Counted from the stretch's first letter, positions 38,861 to 49,631 are shown. The stretch: DNA of 64,000 nucleotides from Tetranychus cinnabarinus (GCA_022266195.1 WHVY01000001.1:6510001-6574000), one strand, 5' to 3'. The notes: generated from the letters alone by a model not told the origin. Made by a program: numbers and translations.

Positions 38861-39985
38861 TGAAAACTAGATGATTTTTGAAAGTTTTTTGATAAAACAA
38901 CTAATAACTGATAAAGATATTGACTTAAAAATTGAAACACTTAAGTCAATAGTCGATGAGTTAAGGGTATGTGCAAACATATTACAATAATATCAGTTTA
39001 ATGATAAGACGTTCATTTGGTATTCAACCATCTATGGCAGTCTCTATGCAATCAAATATTAAATATTAAATCAAATAAGACAAACCATACATACACTGGA
39101 ATTGACCTTTGAAAGCAAAGGAAAAAACCTAAATGTTGATTAATTTATCAATGATATTGAAAGTTAAATGAAGTGAAAAAGTGTCCAAATTACATTGTTG
39201 ATTGGTCAAGTACATAAATAACAATGTTTAACATTAGATAACAATAAATATTGGCCTTTTTGGTGTAACAATAAATGTTGATGAACATTAAGTTTGTCAA
39301 GAGTAATGTTTAGCTGCACAAATGAGGAAATAATAAATTGCTTTGAGTTTATTTTATTGCAGTAAATCGTTATATTAAAGGTTAAAGGAGGTTTCGATGA
39401 CCACGATGAGGATAAGGTAAGAATGAAAAAAGAAGAGAAGAAGCAATTGTATTTCCGATGAATGTTTATTTGGACCAAAAAAGGTTAACAAAGACAGTGT
39501 TGAATGTATGTAAGTTTCAATTGAAGGTTAACTCATCAACAGGCAGTATTGACCATTGGCCATCTCGTCAATAAGTCCAACTGTTAAACCTGTAAACCTT
39601 ACTTCTACTTCTTAAAGTAACTCCTTTTTCACTTGAATAACTACTTTGCTATTTTCAGCTATAATGCAATATATGATAATAAACGGTTGAGGAGGAAGGC
39701 AAAGGGTAAGCAAGAAGAGGATGAGAAAAGAAGAAGAAGAAGAATAAGAAAAAGTATATTGAGTTGGTCATTGAGCAGAGAGAGAGAGAGGGAGGGGAAG
39801 GGGGAAGATGAGAGTGAGCAAGGGTGGCCAAGAATAAAAGAAGTGAGTACTTTACTTGATCTTCAATTGTCATTACCATTTTAGCAACTGACCATAACAT
39901 TGTCTTGTTTCATCAGCTCTTAGCTCACAAGTCTCGTATTCTCGGTGCCGTTGAGCCTTTTAACATCATTTAAGTTATCATCATC
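38861..39985 (+). promoter_or_regulatory. Module C, copy 1: upstream region of bZIP-1
   Basis: This 1.1 kb block precedes bZIP-1 and is repeated before bZIP-3 and bZIP-4, in part before bZIP-2, and without a gene at 61971. Landmarks are ATGATAAGACGTTCATTTGG, GGCCATCTCGTCAATAAGTC and the TATA-like CTATAATGCAATATATGATA. A short ATG frame of 8 codons follows that element. GTGAGT at 39841 and TCATCAG at about 39915 could bound a 5' UTR intron. Since it travels with the gene it probably contains the promoter. Confidence 0.6.
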
Positions 39986-40659
39986 ATGAATCATTTTCCT
40001 TTTGGTTTTAAATTTTCAGCTCCAACCCCACCAGAGTCACCACGACACTTTGTGTAAGTATCAATTTTAATTGAAATCAAAATACTTGTTATTAACCTCA
40101 TTTTAACCTTTCTTTCGTATACAGTGATGCACCATTGGATTTAACTTCATCAAGCAATTCACCTTCACCACCGACTCTTATGCTATCATTGCCATCATGC
40201 TCATACCAGGTGCCATCACTACCATCATGCTCTTATCAAATGCCATCAACATCATTTAGTCATTCATCGCCATCAACATCCAACCCCAAGAAAAACAAAA
40301 AATTTGATGATTTTGAAGAAATCGCTACTCCAACGAAGCGGACCAAGAAAAACATAATTGTAAATCACACGGATTCAAACCAATCGGCCCCATCGCCAAC
40401 ACCTTCATGTGTATCTGTATCGTCTACAAAGAAAAGAACCAAAGTTCCAGATGAACTTAAAGACGAAGCTTATCGCTTGAAACGGGACAAAAACAATATT
40501 GCTGCAAAAAAGTCTCGTGATGCTCGACGAGCTCGAGAAGAAGAGACACAAGTGAAAGCTGATACACTCGAACGTATTGTACTTATATTAAAGACGGAAA
40601 ACGAAATGTTGCGACGCGAAGTGGAACAACTCAAGGGTTATAGCATGGACGAAGAATAA
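39986..40659 (+). CDS. bZIP transcription factor, PAR/Giant-like, paralog 1
   Basis: Two exons, 39986-40053 and 40125-40659, join to 200 residues across a 71-base intron (GTAAGT..ACAG, phase 2). Exon 1 encodes MNHFPFGFKFSAPTPPESPR; the TPPESP resembles an Fbw7 phosphodegron. Just after the intron comes A-P-L-D-L-T. The middle is low-complexity, rich in S, P and T. The basic region is at about 140-162 (RLKRDKNNIAAKKSRDARRA), with the bZIP signature N-x2-A-A-x2-S-R and close to PAR/CES-2/Giant proteins. The zipper has leucines exactly every seven residues at 171, 178, 185 and 192. It should act in the nucleus as a dimeric DNA-binding factor. It is followed within about 210 bases by a broken copy of the RXR last exon. 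Confidence 0.9.
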
Positions 40660-40869
40660 TGTTAATTGTATTAACTTGATTAAGGTTTCCTCAATTTTTT
40701 GCCTTTTACAAAATTATCTCATTTATTACGATGTCTTTCAACAAGGTCAACTTTTCTTTAACGTTCCATTCACTTTTGTATTGTTAGACACTTTTTTGTC
40801 TAACAAACTCTGGACAATTGGATATTGCTCAATTATAATAAATAATTTTTTGTAAAGTATTTGTATTGG

Positions 40870-41345
40870 TCATTCACTAATGATTGAATGCTCAAAAGCA
40901 AATACTGTATTTTGTGACCTTCAATTTGGAGATCAAGAAATTTCATTGTAAAGTGATTCAAATGAAATTTTAATCGCTATTTTCTTGCATCGGTAAACGG
41001 ATTTTAAAACGGTATTGTTTTGGCCACTGGACTTGTGGTACATCGAAATTCAGCACATCAAGCCGGAGTAGGTGCTATTTTTGATAGAGTATTGACTGAA
41101 CTGGTTGCCAAGATGAGGGAACTGAAAATGGATAAGACTGAATTAGGTTGTCTTCGATCAATTGTACTTTTCAATCCCGAAGCGAAACATTTAAAATCAA
41201 TTTCCCAAATTGAACTGTTGAGGGAAAAGGTTTATGCGGTTTTTGAAGATTATTGTAAATCAACTTATCCTGAACAAGTGCTGGTCATTGAACATTGATA
41301 AGTTTCTTCGTCAAATGCTGGAAAACACTTCGACAATTAAATTAT
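40870..41345 (+). pseudogene. RXR last-exon fragment 1 (ligand-binding domain)
   Basis: A partial copy of RXR exon 5 plus 3' UTR. 40870-41009 aligns with 37070-37212 only with many substitutions and gaps and is out of frame. 41010-41278 matches 37213-37481 over 269 bases with only three differences, all silent (CGT/CGA, GGC/GGA, AGA/AGG). About 100 bases encoding the dimerisation helix are then missing, and the last 50 bases of coding sequence and the 3' UTR resume at about 41296. The open frame of the conserved part ends at 41298. No splice acceptor or start codon is appropriate, so it is called a pseudogene. Confidence 0.85.
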
Positions 41346-41640
41346 AAATCTATAAATAAATTGCTATTCTATCACTATATACCAACACTTTTTGTATATT
41401 ACTATTTGCATCACTATTAGTACTAGGAAGCGCAGCGATCAACTGCGTAACTGCGATAAATTAAATTCGCATTTAAAAGACTCGAATTCTTAATGAACTT
41501 CTTATTTCAGATTGAACAGTGTGCTCATATCAAGATTTTGCAAAAAAATTGTGAAGAAAGGTATAATTCATTGTAATTAATGTCGATTGAAAGGTTCTAG
41601 TCAACCTCAAAGCAAAATTTAATGAAAACTAATGTTTCTT
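41339..41640. repeat. Copied RXR 3' flank and repeat E
   Basis: 41339-41545 follows 37634-37840. From about 41500 a block (CATATCAAGATTTTGCAAAA; ATGTCGATTGAAAGGTTCT) begins that also occurs at 45145-45260 and 62780-62940, and inverted at 58770-58985. Confidence 0.65.
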
Positions 41641-41937
41641 ACAGTTAATTTGTAATTTGTTGAAAGACTATTTTTCAAAGTTTCTACAGAAACAAGAACA
41701 ACAAACTCACTGTTATTTATCAAAATGAACTTATTTTGTCCAAAATATAATTAAAAAGTTAACCTTTATTTTAACTGTTAAATGATGCATGTGAGTTGAA
41801 TCTAACTGTCGCTTTTGTGTAAAATCTTGTCAAATAATTAGTCCAAAACATTGCTTATTAATTGAAAATCATAGGGATAGCCAAATTCATGAAAACTCAA
41901 CAACAGATTGATCACAATCTTCTATCTCTATGTCCAG

Positions 41938-42725
41938 TGAACTAATTGAACTTACCTAATAGTATAGGTCACCAAAGGACAAGGTTCAACTTATATTGTT
42001 GTTCAACAACCAATTGAACATCAACTTAATGCTATAGGCAAAGGCTCGTAACCTTACCTAACATAACTAGACCTTGCTTACAAGCTTGTTAATAGGCAAT
42101 GCCAACTATCTACATCTATCTGTATATAGTGCTATAAAACAATGTTATTTTATTTTATTTGTGCGAATTACGCCAACTGATTGTCAAAGTTTATGGTCAG
42201 TTCGGGTGAGAAAAAGGAACAAAAAAAGATAAAAAAGAGTTGAGAATAGAAAAGAAGGGAGAAAAGATGCAACTGTGTTTTCACTCACCTTGATATTGCC
42301 TGAAATAGATTGACTAACAAAGGGTTAAAATTGTTGACCAACATGACCAAATATACCCTTGTGCAAGGTCCAAGGTTACCCTTCACTCTTTTCCTTTCCT
42401 TTTTACTCTTTTTCGCCTCATTATAATCTTCATCTTCCATCACTGACCATAACCACTTTTAGACCTCATCATCTTTCTGACCCAAGGGTTTTAAAAGCAA
42501 AAGAAAATGAAAAAACTCTTCACTTTTTCCATAAACCCTTTTCCTCATGCTTTCATCATCTTCCGTCATCATCTGGTTCTTTTGTGTTTGCATTTGTCTG
42601 CTTGACCATTACTTATGAAATATGAAAAATTGTTTGTTATCCAAACGCTGCACCGAGATGGACAAACAAACGGATTGGACAGATTGTTATAAATAACAAT
42701 CTTCTTCCCCATATTTCATCCATCC
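41938..42725. repeat. Module AB, copy 2
   Basis: Close copy of 37865-38655 with small indels, in the same orientation, again downstream of an RXR last-exon copy. Confidence 0.85.
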
Positions 42726-43027
42726 AATATAAAATCAAAATTGTCGCTGAAAAAAACTAATCGCTAATATCGCTAAAATATTGTCCGGTTTAGTTTCATT
42801 CGAAGTGGAAAATGTTTCACTTTTTTGATTTTTGTTCGTCTCTCAGTCTCCATTTTTGGCTGTAAGACATTTGTTTGGCATTAATGAACAGTGTCAATCT
42901 GTATGTGATCATACAGGGTGCAAATTAAGTTTCAGGCAGTGGATGGGAAATAACGGACTAAAATGTATTATGCTCAGAAACTTTCTTTTCTTATTATACG
43001 CTGTGTGAGAAGTAAGAAGTCTTAATT

Positions 43028-43258
43028 GAACTTTGAAAGCAAAGGAAAAAACCTAAATGTTGATTAATTTATCAATGATATTGAAAGTTAAATGAAGTGA
43101 AAAAGTGTCCAAATTATATTGTTGATTGGTCAAGTACATAAATAACAATGTTTAACATTAGATAACAATAAATATTGGCCTTTTTGGTGTAACCAAAGTA
43201 ACAATAAATGTTGATGAACATTAAGTTTGTCAAGAATAATGTTTATCTATGGATATTG
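43028..43258. repeat. Module C, copy 2 (partial)
   Basis: Matches the middle of module C (AAAGGAAAAAACCTAAATGT; TATTGATTGGTCAAGTAC-like block). The rest of C is diverged; a second matching stretch resumes at about 43706 (ATAATGCAATATATGATAAT) and runs towards bZIP-2. Confidence 0.7.
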
Positions 43259-43705
43259 ATAGGCTAATTAATTATAGTTAATTAACTCCGTCAAAAATGG
43301 TCTACATGCACCTATATCGATGCTCTTGTGTCCTTAAAATTATCGAGTCTATTGGTTCAAGTCAAAATTATTCAAAATTGAAGCAAAAGTCAGTTGTAAA
43401 AAAACAAAACTACTTTTTGATACCCTAACAAATCTGACCATTTAAGTAGTTTTATTTGATTTAAGCAGCTTTGTATTTGGCTGTATTGGCTTTGGCCGTT
43501 TTGGACTTGCCTGTTTTGGGCCCAAACCGATTAAGCTGTAGATTCAACTTTCAATTCGCGGCTGTTTTCTGTTTCCCCTCTACAGCTCTACATAGCGATT
43601 TCATCATTTACTTATCTGAAAAATCTGAGTACTGTGATCGTGATGAACAAAATGAAATTTAAATTTGAACTTTGGTAACGATTTCATTGAAAACCTTCGA
43701 TCGGA

Positions 43706-44100
43706 AAATTGTTTATAATGCAATATATGATAATAAATGCTTCAAGAGGAAGGAAAAGAGTAAACAAGAAAAGGATGAGAAAAGAAGAAGAAGAATAAGA
43801 AAAAGTATATTTTTGAGTTGGTCATTGGGAGGAGAACGAGCAGGGGGAGGATGAGAGTGAGCAAGGGAGGCTTGGACATAAAAGACCTATTCTTGGTCAT
43901 CCAGATCATAATCATCATATTCTTGGTTCATTTTGACAACTGAACTTTACTTACAACTTGTGACGTTGTTAGTCTTGGTTATCCAACTCTTAGCTCAGTC
44001 ACAATCCTACCGAAGGTGTTTTACCATCAATTTGAGTAATCATCTCATCATCTTTAATTTATTTTCAATCAGTTTTAGTTCACTGGAAACTCAGTACATA
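43706..44100 (+). promoter_or_regulatory. Upstream region of bZIP-2
   Basis: Shares the TATA-like element and purine-rich leader of the other bZIP copies, with a longer upstream ATG frame here because the early stop codon is changed. It lacks the pyrimidine tract and CAG found just before the element in copies 1, 3, 4 and 5. Confidence 0.45.
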
Positions 44101-44854
44101 ATGAACACTGGAAATTTTTTCAACTTAGGAGCTTCAGCACCAACACCACCAGAATCGCCCCAAAATTTTGTGTAAGTTTAACTTTTTCATTTGAATCAAA
44201 TTACAGGTTTTAACATTAACTTTTTAACTCTTTTTTGTTAACAGCGACTCGCCACTGGACTTAACAGCAACATCATCCAACTCCATCTCATTTCCTTCGA
44301 CATCAAGCACGGTTCCATCAATTCCTTCGACTTCGTCTTTTGTCCCATCATTCCCTTCGACATCAACCTTTGTTCCATCAATTCCATCAACTTCGAATTT
44401 CGTTCCATCATTTCCTTCGACATCGAATTTTGTTCCATCTTTTCCCGAAGTTTCTCCTTCAACATCAACAACAACAGCGTCACGAAAAAAAAGATCTATT
44501 CCATGTAAAAGAAAAGTCGTCAATTATCGATTTGATTTGGCTGCAACGCATTCGAGCGATAGCTTATCACCTTCGCCACCAAGCCTAACGGAATCTTTAC
44601 CATCAGTTTCTCCTTCACCAACACCTAAGAAAAACAGACAATCGGATACAATTGACAAAACGTCTGATGAATATAGAATGAAACGGGATAAAAATAATAT
44701 CGCTGCAAAAAAATCAAGGGATGCTAGACGAGCACGTGAAGAACAAACAGCTTGGAAGGCCGAGCATTTGGAACTATACGCAATCAGGCTACAGGCCGAG
44801 AACGAAATGCTTAAAAATGAACTTAAGCGGCTGCAAGAGTCTAACACGCAATAA
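44101..44854 (+). CDS. bZIP transcription factor, PAR/Giant-like, paralog 2
   Basis: Exons 44101-44171 and 44245-44854 join to 226 residues across a 73-base phase-2 intron. Exon 1 encodes MNTGNFFNLGASAPTPPESP and keeps the TPPESP motif. D-S-P-L-D-L-T follows the intron. A 10-residue minisatellite (consensus P-S-T-S-x-F-V-P-S-I/F, five copies, 44294-44443) is unique to this paralog. The basic region at about 168-190 has K-N-N-I-A-A-K-K-S-R intact. The zipper leucines at 199, 206, 213 and 220 are in perfect register. Its sequence differs from paralogs 1 and 3 more than they do from each other. It should be a functional nuclear DNA-binding protein. Confidence 0.88.
44294..44443 (+). repeat. 30-bp coding minisatellite in bZIP-2
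   Basis: Five tandem 30-base units, each beginning CCTTCGAC(A/T)TC or CCATCAACTTC and encoding P-S-T-S-x-x-V-P-S-I/F. The period is a multiple of three, so copy-number change keeps the frame. Confidence 0.9.
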
Positions 44855-44894
44855 AACTTGAAACTAATACGAGCTGCAAAATAAGACAAGAAAT

Positions 44895-45145
44895 GGACGC
44901 AATTGTGAAAATTGTTGACCAAATATACCCTTGTGCAATGTCCAAGGTTAACCCTTCTCTCTCTCTCTTCCTTTACTCTTTTTTTGCACTCATAATCTTC
45001 ATCTTCCATCACTGACCATAACCACTTTTAGACATCATCATCTTTCTGACCCAAGGACTTCAAAAGAACGGTTAAATTCAACTAAAAGAAAATGAAAAAA
45101 CTCTTTATCCCTCTTTAAACCCTTTTATTCATTCTCCCGTCACAA
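44895..45145. repeat. Module B, partial copy
   Basis: Matches the central part of module AB copy 1 (CAAATATACCCTTGTGCAA through CTTCATCTTCCATCACTGAC). It follows bZIP-2 directly and has no part A. Confidence 0.75.
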
Positions 45146-45492
45146 AGATTGAATGTTTCTGGTCCACCTCAAAGCTAGATTTCAATAAAACTGATTAAAA
45201 CAATTTGAAATTATTTGTAAAAAGACTATTTTTTGAAAGTTTCTACAGAAACAAGAAGCAATCAGATTTTCACGATCTTGTCCATCAGCAGCCACAACTT
45301 CACTGTCGTTTATCAAAGTGTGCGATCAATTCAATCCACATTCAAACACCCAAATTCTGAATCAGAAATTTTGTCTGATGGGCAACCTTTGATGAAGTTG
45401 ACTTCAAAATTGGTCATTTGTTCATGAATTAATGAATTGATGTTTTGACTATATATATTGTATGGATGTTTGGATTGCATTAGTACTGAAAA

Positions 45493-45640
45493 TAGAAAAG
45501 TAGTTATTCAAGTGAAAAAGGAATTACTTTGAGAGAGAAGCAGAAGTAAGGGTTTACAGGTTTAGTTGGACTTATTGAGGAGATGGCCAATGGTCAGTAT
45601 TGCCTGTTGATGAGTTAACCTTCAATTGAAACCTACATAT
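45493..45640. repeat. Module C fragment, inverted
   Basis: Reverse complement of about 39510-39650 in module C copy 1 (here GACTTATTGAGGAGATGGCC and GAGTTAACCTTCAATTGAAA). It is the only inverted C copy and sits next to the inverted RXR leader. Confidence 0.8.
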
Positions 45641-45717
45641 TTAAATGCGGCTTGACTTTATCGTAGACAGCCAAAATAAATTTGCGATCAGTGGCTCATC
45701 GGTGGCTCAACTTGTAA

Positions 45718-46319
45718 TTTATTAAGAAAGAGTCTCTTTCTCGCGCCATTTTCTGACATCAAAAAATTTTCGTTGAAAGACTATTCTGAATAGTCTATTC
45801 AATTGAAAGATCAAGATAATGAAGGAGAGCAAGATGAAAGTTAAACTTATGCCCACTGGAGGACGCTTAATAGAAACCAAAGAAAAATTAAACATGAAAA
45901 ATTAAGAAAATTAAGAGATGAGATTAAACAATTAACGATAAAAATTGATGTTGATTGTAAGGAAAGGGTGAGGGATTTTATTGAGAAGGTTAGTGTTTGA
46001 TTGGGAAAGTGAGTTGAGTGGGACTAGTAAGGGCGGGAGGGAGGAAGAGAATGCGCTAGTGAGTTTGTGTGAACAAAGGGAAGAGAGAAGAGTGTCAGTT
46101 TGAGTGTGTCTGAAAAGCTCAGAGAACTTCATTTTTTTCTCTTCTTCTCACAATATCTAACTGATTGAGTAAGGGAACTCGAAGAGAAAGTAAAGTTATA
46201 TTTGCCTTTTTCCTTTCTTTCCGCCTGTAACCTTGAGAATAACTGGGGAATGACTTGCTAACGATTTGAAACTCTGTCAATTAATTCTCTGTCAAACGTA
46301 CGTTGCTAAATTTTATCTG
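45718..46319 (-). pseudogene. Inverted partial copy of the RXR 5' region lacking coding exon 1
   Basis: 45718-45954 is the reverse complement of about 29600-29838 (intron 1 start), and 45956-46319 is the reverse complement of about 28700-29080 (leader). The roughly 520 bases between them in RXR, from the (TC)n tract through coding exon 1 and its splice donor, are absent, with the junction at about 45955. No coding exon remains. Confidence 0.85.
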
Positions 46320-46732
46320 CTTTTTTTAAAATAAATGCTAATTTTATCAGTAAATTTCCTTTATTAAGGTAAATCAGGTAAAACAGAGGGTGGTTCATGG
46401 TTATCGGGTAAGCTTTGAGGGCACTTCACCTAAAAATGCTGTTTGTTCTTTTTACTTTTACATTTGGACCTTTGTTACGATCTCTATAGAACAATAAAGG
46501 ATGATACTGTAACAAAAGGACATGGTTAGAGGGTGTGGAGATTGATTCATTCATAAAAACGAGAGTAGAAAGTTAAAAAAAACTATTGAATTATTCATGT
46601 GAGTTGAATCTAACTGTCGCTTTTGTGTAAAATCTTGAAAAATTAGTGCAAAAGCATTGAGAGTCATACCTTGTCGATTGAAAATTATAAGGATACCAAA
46701 TTGATCACAACTCTTCGATTGTTTGCCCAGTA

Positions 46733-47535
46733 AACCAATTGAACTTACCAAATAGTATAGGTGACCAAAGGACATGGTCTAACTTACATATTGTATATTG
46801 TTGTTCAACAACCAATTGAACATCAACTTAATGCTATAGGCAAAGGCTCGTAACCTTACCTAACATAACTAGACCTTGCATACAGCCTTGTTAGTAGGCA
46901 ATGCCAACTATCTACATCTATCTGCATATAGTGCTATAAAACAATGTTATTTTATTTTATTTGTGCGAATTACGCCAATCGATTGTCAAAGTTTATGGTC
47001 AGTTCGGGTGAGAAAAAGGAACTAAAAAAGATAAAAAGAGTCGAGAAGAGAAAGGAAGGGAGAAAAGATGCAATTATGTTTTCACTCAACTTGGTGTTGC
47101 CTAGAATAGATTAACTAACAAAGGGTTAAAATTGTTGACCAACATGACCAAATATACCCTTGTGCAAGGTCCAAGGTTACCCTTCTCTCTTTTCCTTTCC
47201 TTTTTACTCTTTTTCGCCTCATTATAATCTTCATCTTCCATCACTGACCATAACCACTTTTAGACATCATCATCTTTCTGACCCAAGGGCTTCAAAAGCA
47301 CGGTTAAATTCAACTAAAAGAAAATGAAAAAACTCTTCATTTCTCTTACAACCCTTTCTTCATCCTTCCGTCATCTTCCGTCATCATCTGCTTCTTTTGT
47401 GTTTGCATGTGTCTGCTTGACCATTACTTATGAAATATGAAAAATTGTTTGTTATCCAAATGCTGCACTGAGATGGACAAACAAACGGATTTGACAAAAG
47501 ATTGTTATGAATAACAACTTTTTTCCATATTTTAT
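46733..47535. repeat. Module AB, copy 3
   Basis: Nearly full-length direct copy. Upstream, at 46595-46640, a block also found at 41795-41835 (GTGAGTTGAATCTAACTGTC) precedes it, as in copy 2. Confidence 0.85.
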
Positions 47536-47968
47536 TACCATAAATGCACTAAAAATAACTTTTATTGATATAATAAAAGCTCTGGAATCGAGTCTTTTAT
47601 CGCACAAAAGGGTTGCATATTGAGGTAAAGAAGTTCAACCAATGAGTTCAATAATGTCATTGATTTGATTTTAACGACAGTTTCGCCTCTTTCAGTTTCA
47701 CTTTAAGCCTCACACCAAAGCACTAATCTATCCAATATAATCCTTTAAAACTAAAACAAAGGTCATTGATAATAAGAGTCAGCACAAGCTGATTGACTTT
47801 AATCTCTTTGGTCACTTCGTGTCAATACTTGATATTATCAAGTTGATAAGCAAATGACAAGTCTTTAAACATTGAGTTATTTTAAGAGTATAATCATGAA
47901 TAATGAGCTGTTAATGGACAGTGTTTGACATTTACTCGATGTGCTACTCTTATAATCTGGCTAACTAA

Positions 47969-48030
47969 GAAGTGAATCTCGAAATGATAATCTTGATCTC
48001 AGTTTTAGTATAATTGGGGACAAAACTGTT
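47969..48030 (+). pseudogene. RXR exon 4/intron 4 junction fragment 1
   Basis: CTCGAAATGATAATCTTGAT with flanks matches the end of RXR exon 4 (36690-36720) and continues into intron 4 sequence (ATTGGGGACAAA-type). The splice donor GTAAGT is changed to TTTAGT. Only about 60 bases are recognisable. Confidence 0.75.
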
Positions 48031-48355
48031 TCAGGTTAAGGGTTGGGTTCAAAACCGAGAAAGACAAAACATCGAAAGCAAAATAGAGAAAGTCAAAACC
48101 TCGAAAAATATCGATACGCATTTTTTGTATGAAATTAAAATGTTCAACTTCTTTGGATTTCAATCGGTTCGTAATTGAAGGAGGAAATGATTGAGAGAAA
48201 AACTTGTAAATTCAATGAAATAATTGAGCCAATTCAATTTATTGCAAAGGGTGTTGAGATTCATTTCTGAAAATTTATCTGAAGATGAAATGACAAAAGT
48301 AAAGGTTAACCAAAATACACGAGCAAATACAAGTGACCGATTCATCGTCATGTTA

Positions 48356-48570
48356 AGGTATGGGCCCTAAAGTTTGTCAGTATAATGGTAAGTATGTATT
48401 TGAATTTAACAAAGTATTTAAGCTAAAATTTAGTGAAAAAATAGTCAGAGCCGCTGCACATGGTCCACTATCAATAATTATCTCCAAAAAATAATGAATT
48501 TTCAATTAAATAATTGTTAAATTCAAATAAATATGGGCCATTATACTGTCAAACTTTAGAGCCCATACCT
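48356..48570. mobile_element. 215-bp MITE, TA target
   Basis: Terminal inverted repeats start AGGTATGGGCCCTAAAGTTT and end with the near-perfect complement AAACTTTAGAGCCCATACCT, flanked by TA at 48354-48355 and 48571-48572. The paired region extends inward to ATTTGAATTTAACAA. It is non-coding, Tc1/mariner-type by target site. Confidence 0.85.
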
Positions 48571-48825
48571 TATCACAATTTCCATCTTCATCTTCAGATA
48601 ATTTTGTCACAAATAAACCATAAAACCCTCGCATTGAAGCATTGTGTTTAACTTTTAGAAAAAAACTAATCAGTTCAAGCAGATTCTTTATTTTACCCTT
48701 TGCTATTTTGCTTTCACTGTTTTCACCATTTACCGATCAAATAAATATGACAATCGAGCAAAGAAACGAGTTTGATTGATATACTCATAAGGATAACCAA
48801 ATTCATCACAATCTCTTAGCCCAGT

Positions 48826-48964
48826 CAACCAATTGAACTTACCTAATAGTATAGGTCACCAAAGGACAAGGTCCAACTTATATTGTTGTTCAACAACCAA
48901 TTGAACATCAACTTAATGCTATAGGCAAAGGCTCGTAACGTTACCTAACGTAACTAGACCTTGC
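48826..48964. repeat. Module A only
   Basis: Direct copy of part A (CTTACCTAATAGTATAGGTC through CTAGACCTTGCT), after which similarity stops abruptly. Confidence 0.85.
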
Positions 48965-49308
48965 TTATTATCATAATAAAGGAAGTTGCAATAAAAGCCT
49001 TCAACAGTGAAAAGGTAAAAGAGAAGATCCAAAAAACTGGTTTCGCTGAATTGACAAGAAAAATTTGATTAACCAGCAATTAACCTTGTGATCACTGATC
49101 GCATAATTTGATCAATCCTCGCAACTCTTAACTCCTCTTGTTGGACTTACAACTTACTTACATTTTTGTTTTCCCTAATACGCAAAAAAATGATCAAGAG
49201 CAGTGGTAAACATGTGTAGGCTCATAAGATACACTTTCATGGCATTTAATCACTAAATATAACTAAATTACCGACAATTTGCTGAAATCGAAGAGTGGTT
49301 AATCGCCT

Positions 49309-49482
49309 AATAACGCCGAAAAGGTCGGTGTCGGTGTTTTAACTTATGCTAAAGATCAGAAAATTAACTTAAATTGGATTAAATTCAACGATTCTCATGA
49401 AATCCATGCTGTCCTTAATACCATGCATCATAGTGTGGTTCTTAGTGCAAAAGCACATTTGCAATTATTTGTCGGGCTATAA
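49309..49482 (+). pseudogene. Unrecognised coding relic
   Basis: A 57-residue open frame reading N-N-A-E-K-V-G-V-G-V-L-T-Y-A-K-D-Q and later W-I-K-F-N-D-S-H-E-I-H-A-V-L-N, ended by TAA and preceded by an in-frame stop, with no ATG start. The composition looks protein-like rather than random, so it may be a piece of an exon or of a transposon protein. The family is not recognised. Confidence 0.3.
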
Positions 49483-49631
49483 TTGAAAAATTATCACTCA
49501 GATTCTTCTATTATAGATTGTGACGCTCGAACCAATCGTTAAATTTTACTGATTTTAACGTTGAAAATACTGCAACAGTAAATGAACTTACCACTATTGA
49601 CAACCGAACATATAAGTAACTTTGTTCAACG

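Noticed and set aside
44524..45012. Minus-strand frame of 162 codons over bZIP-2
   Set aside because: Antisense of the bZIP exon; no recognisable product.
45932..46132. Minus-strand frame MKFSELFRHTQTD
   Set aside because: It is the copied RXR leader; the same words occur upstream of RXR and are untranslated leader there.
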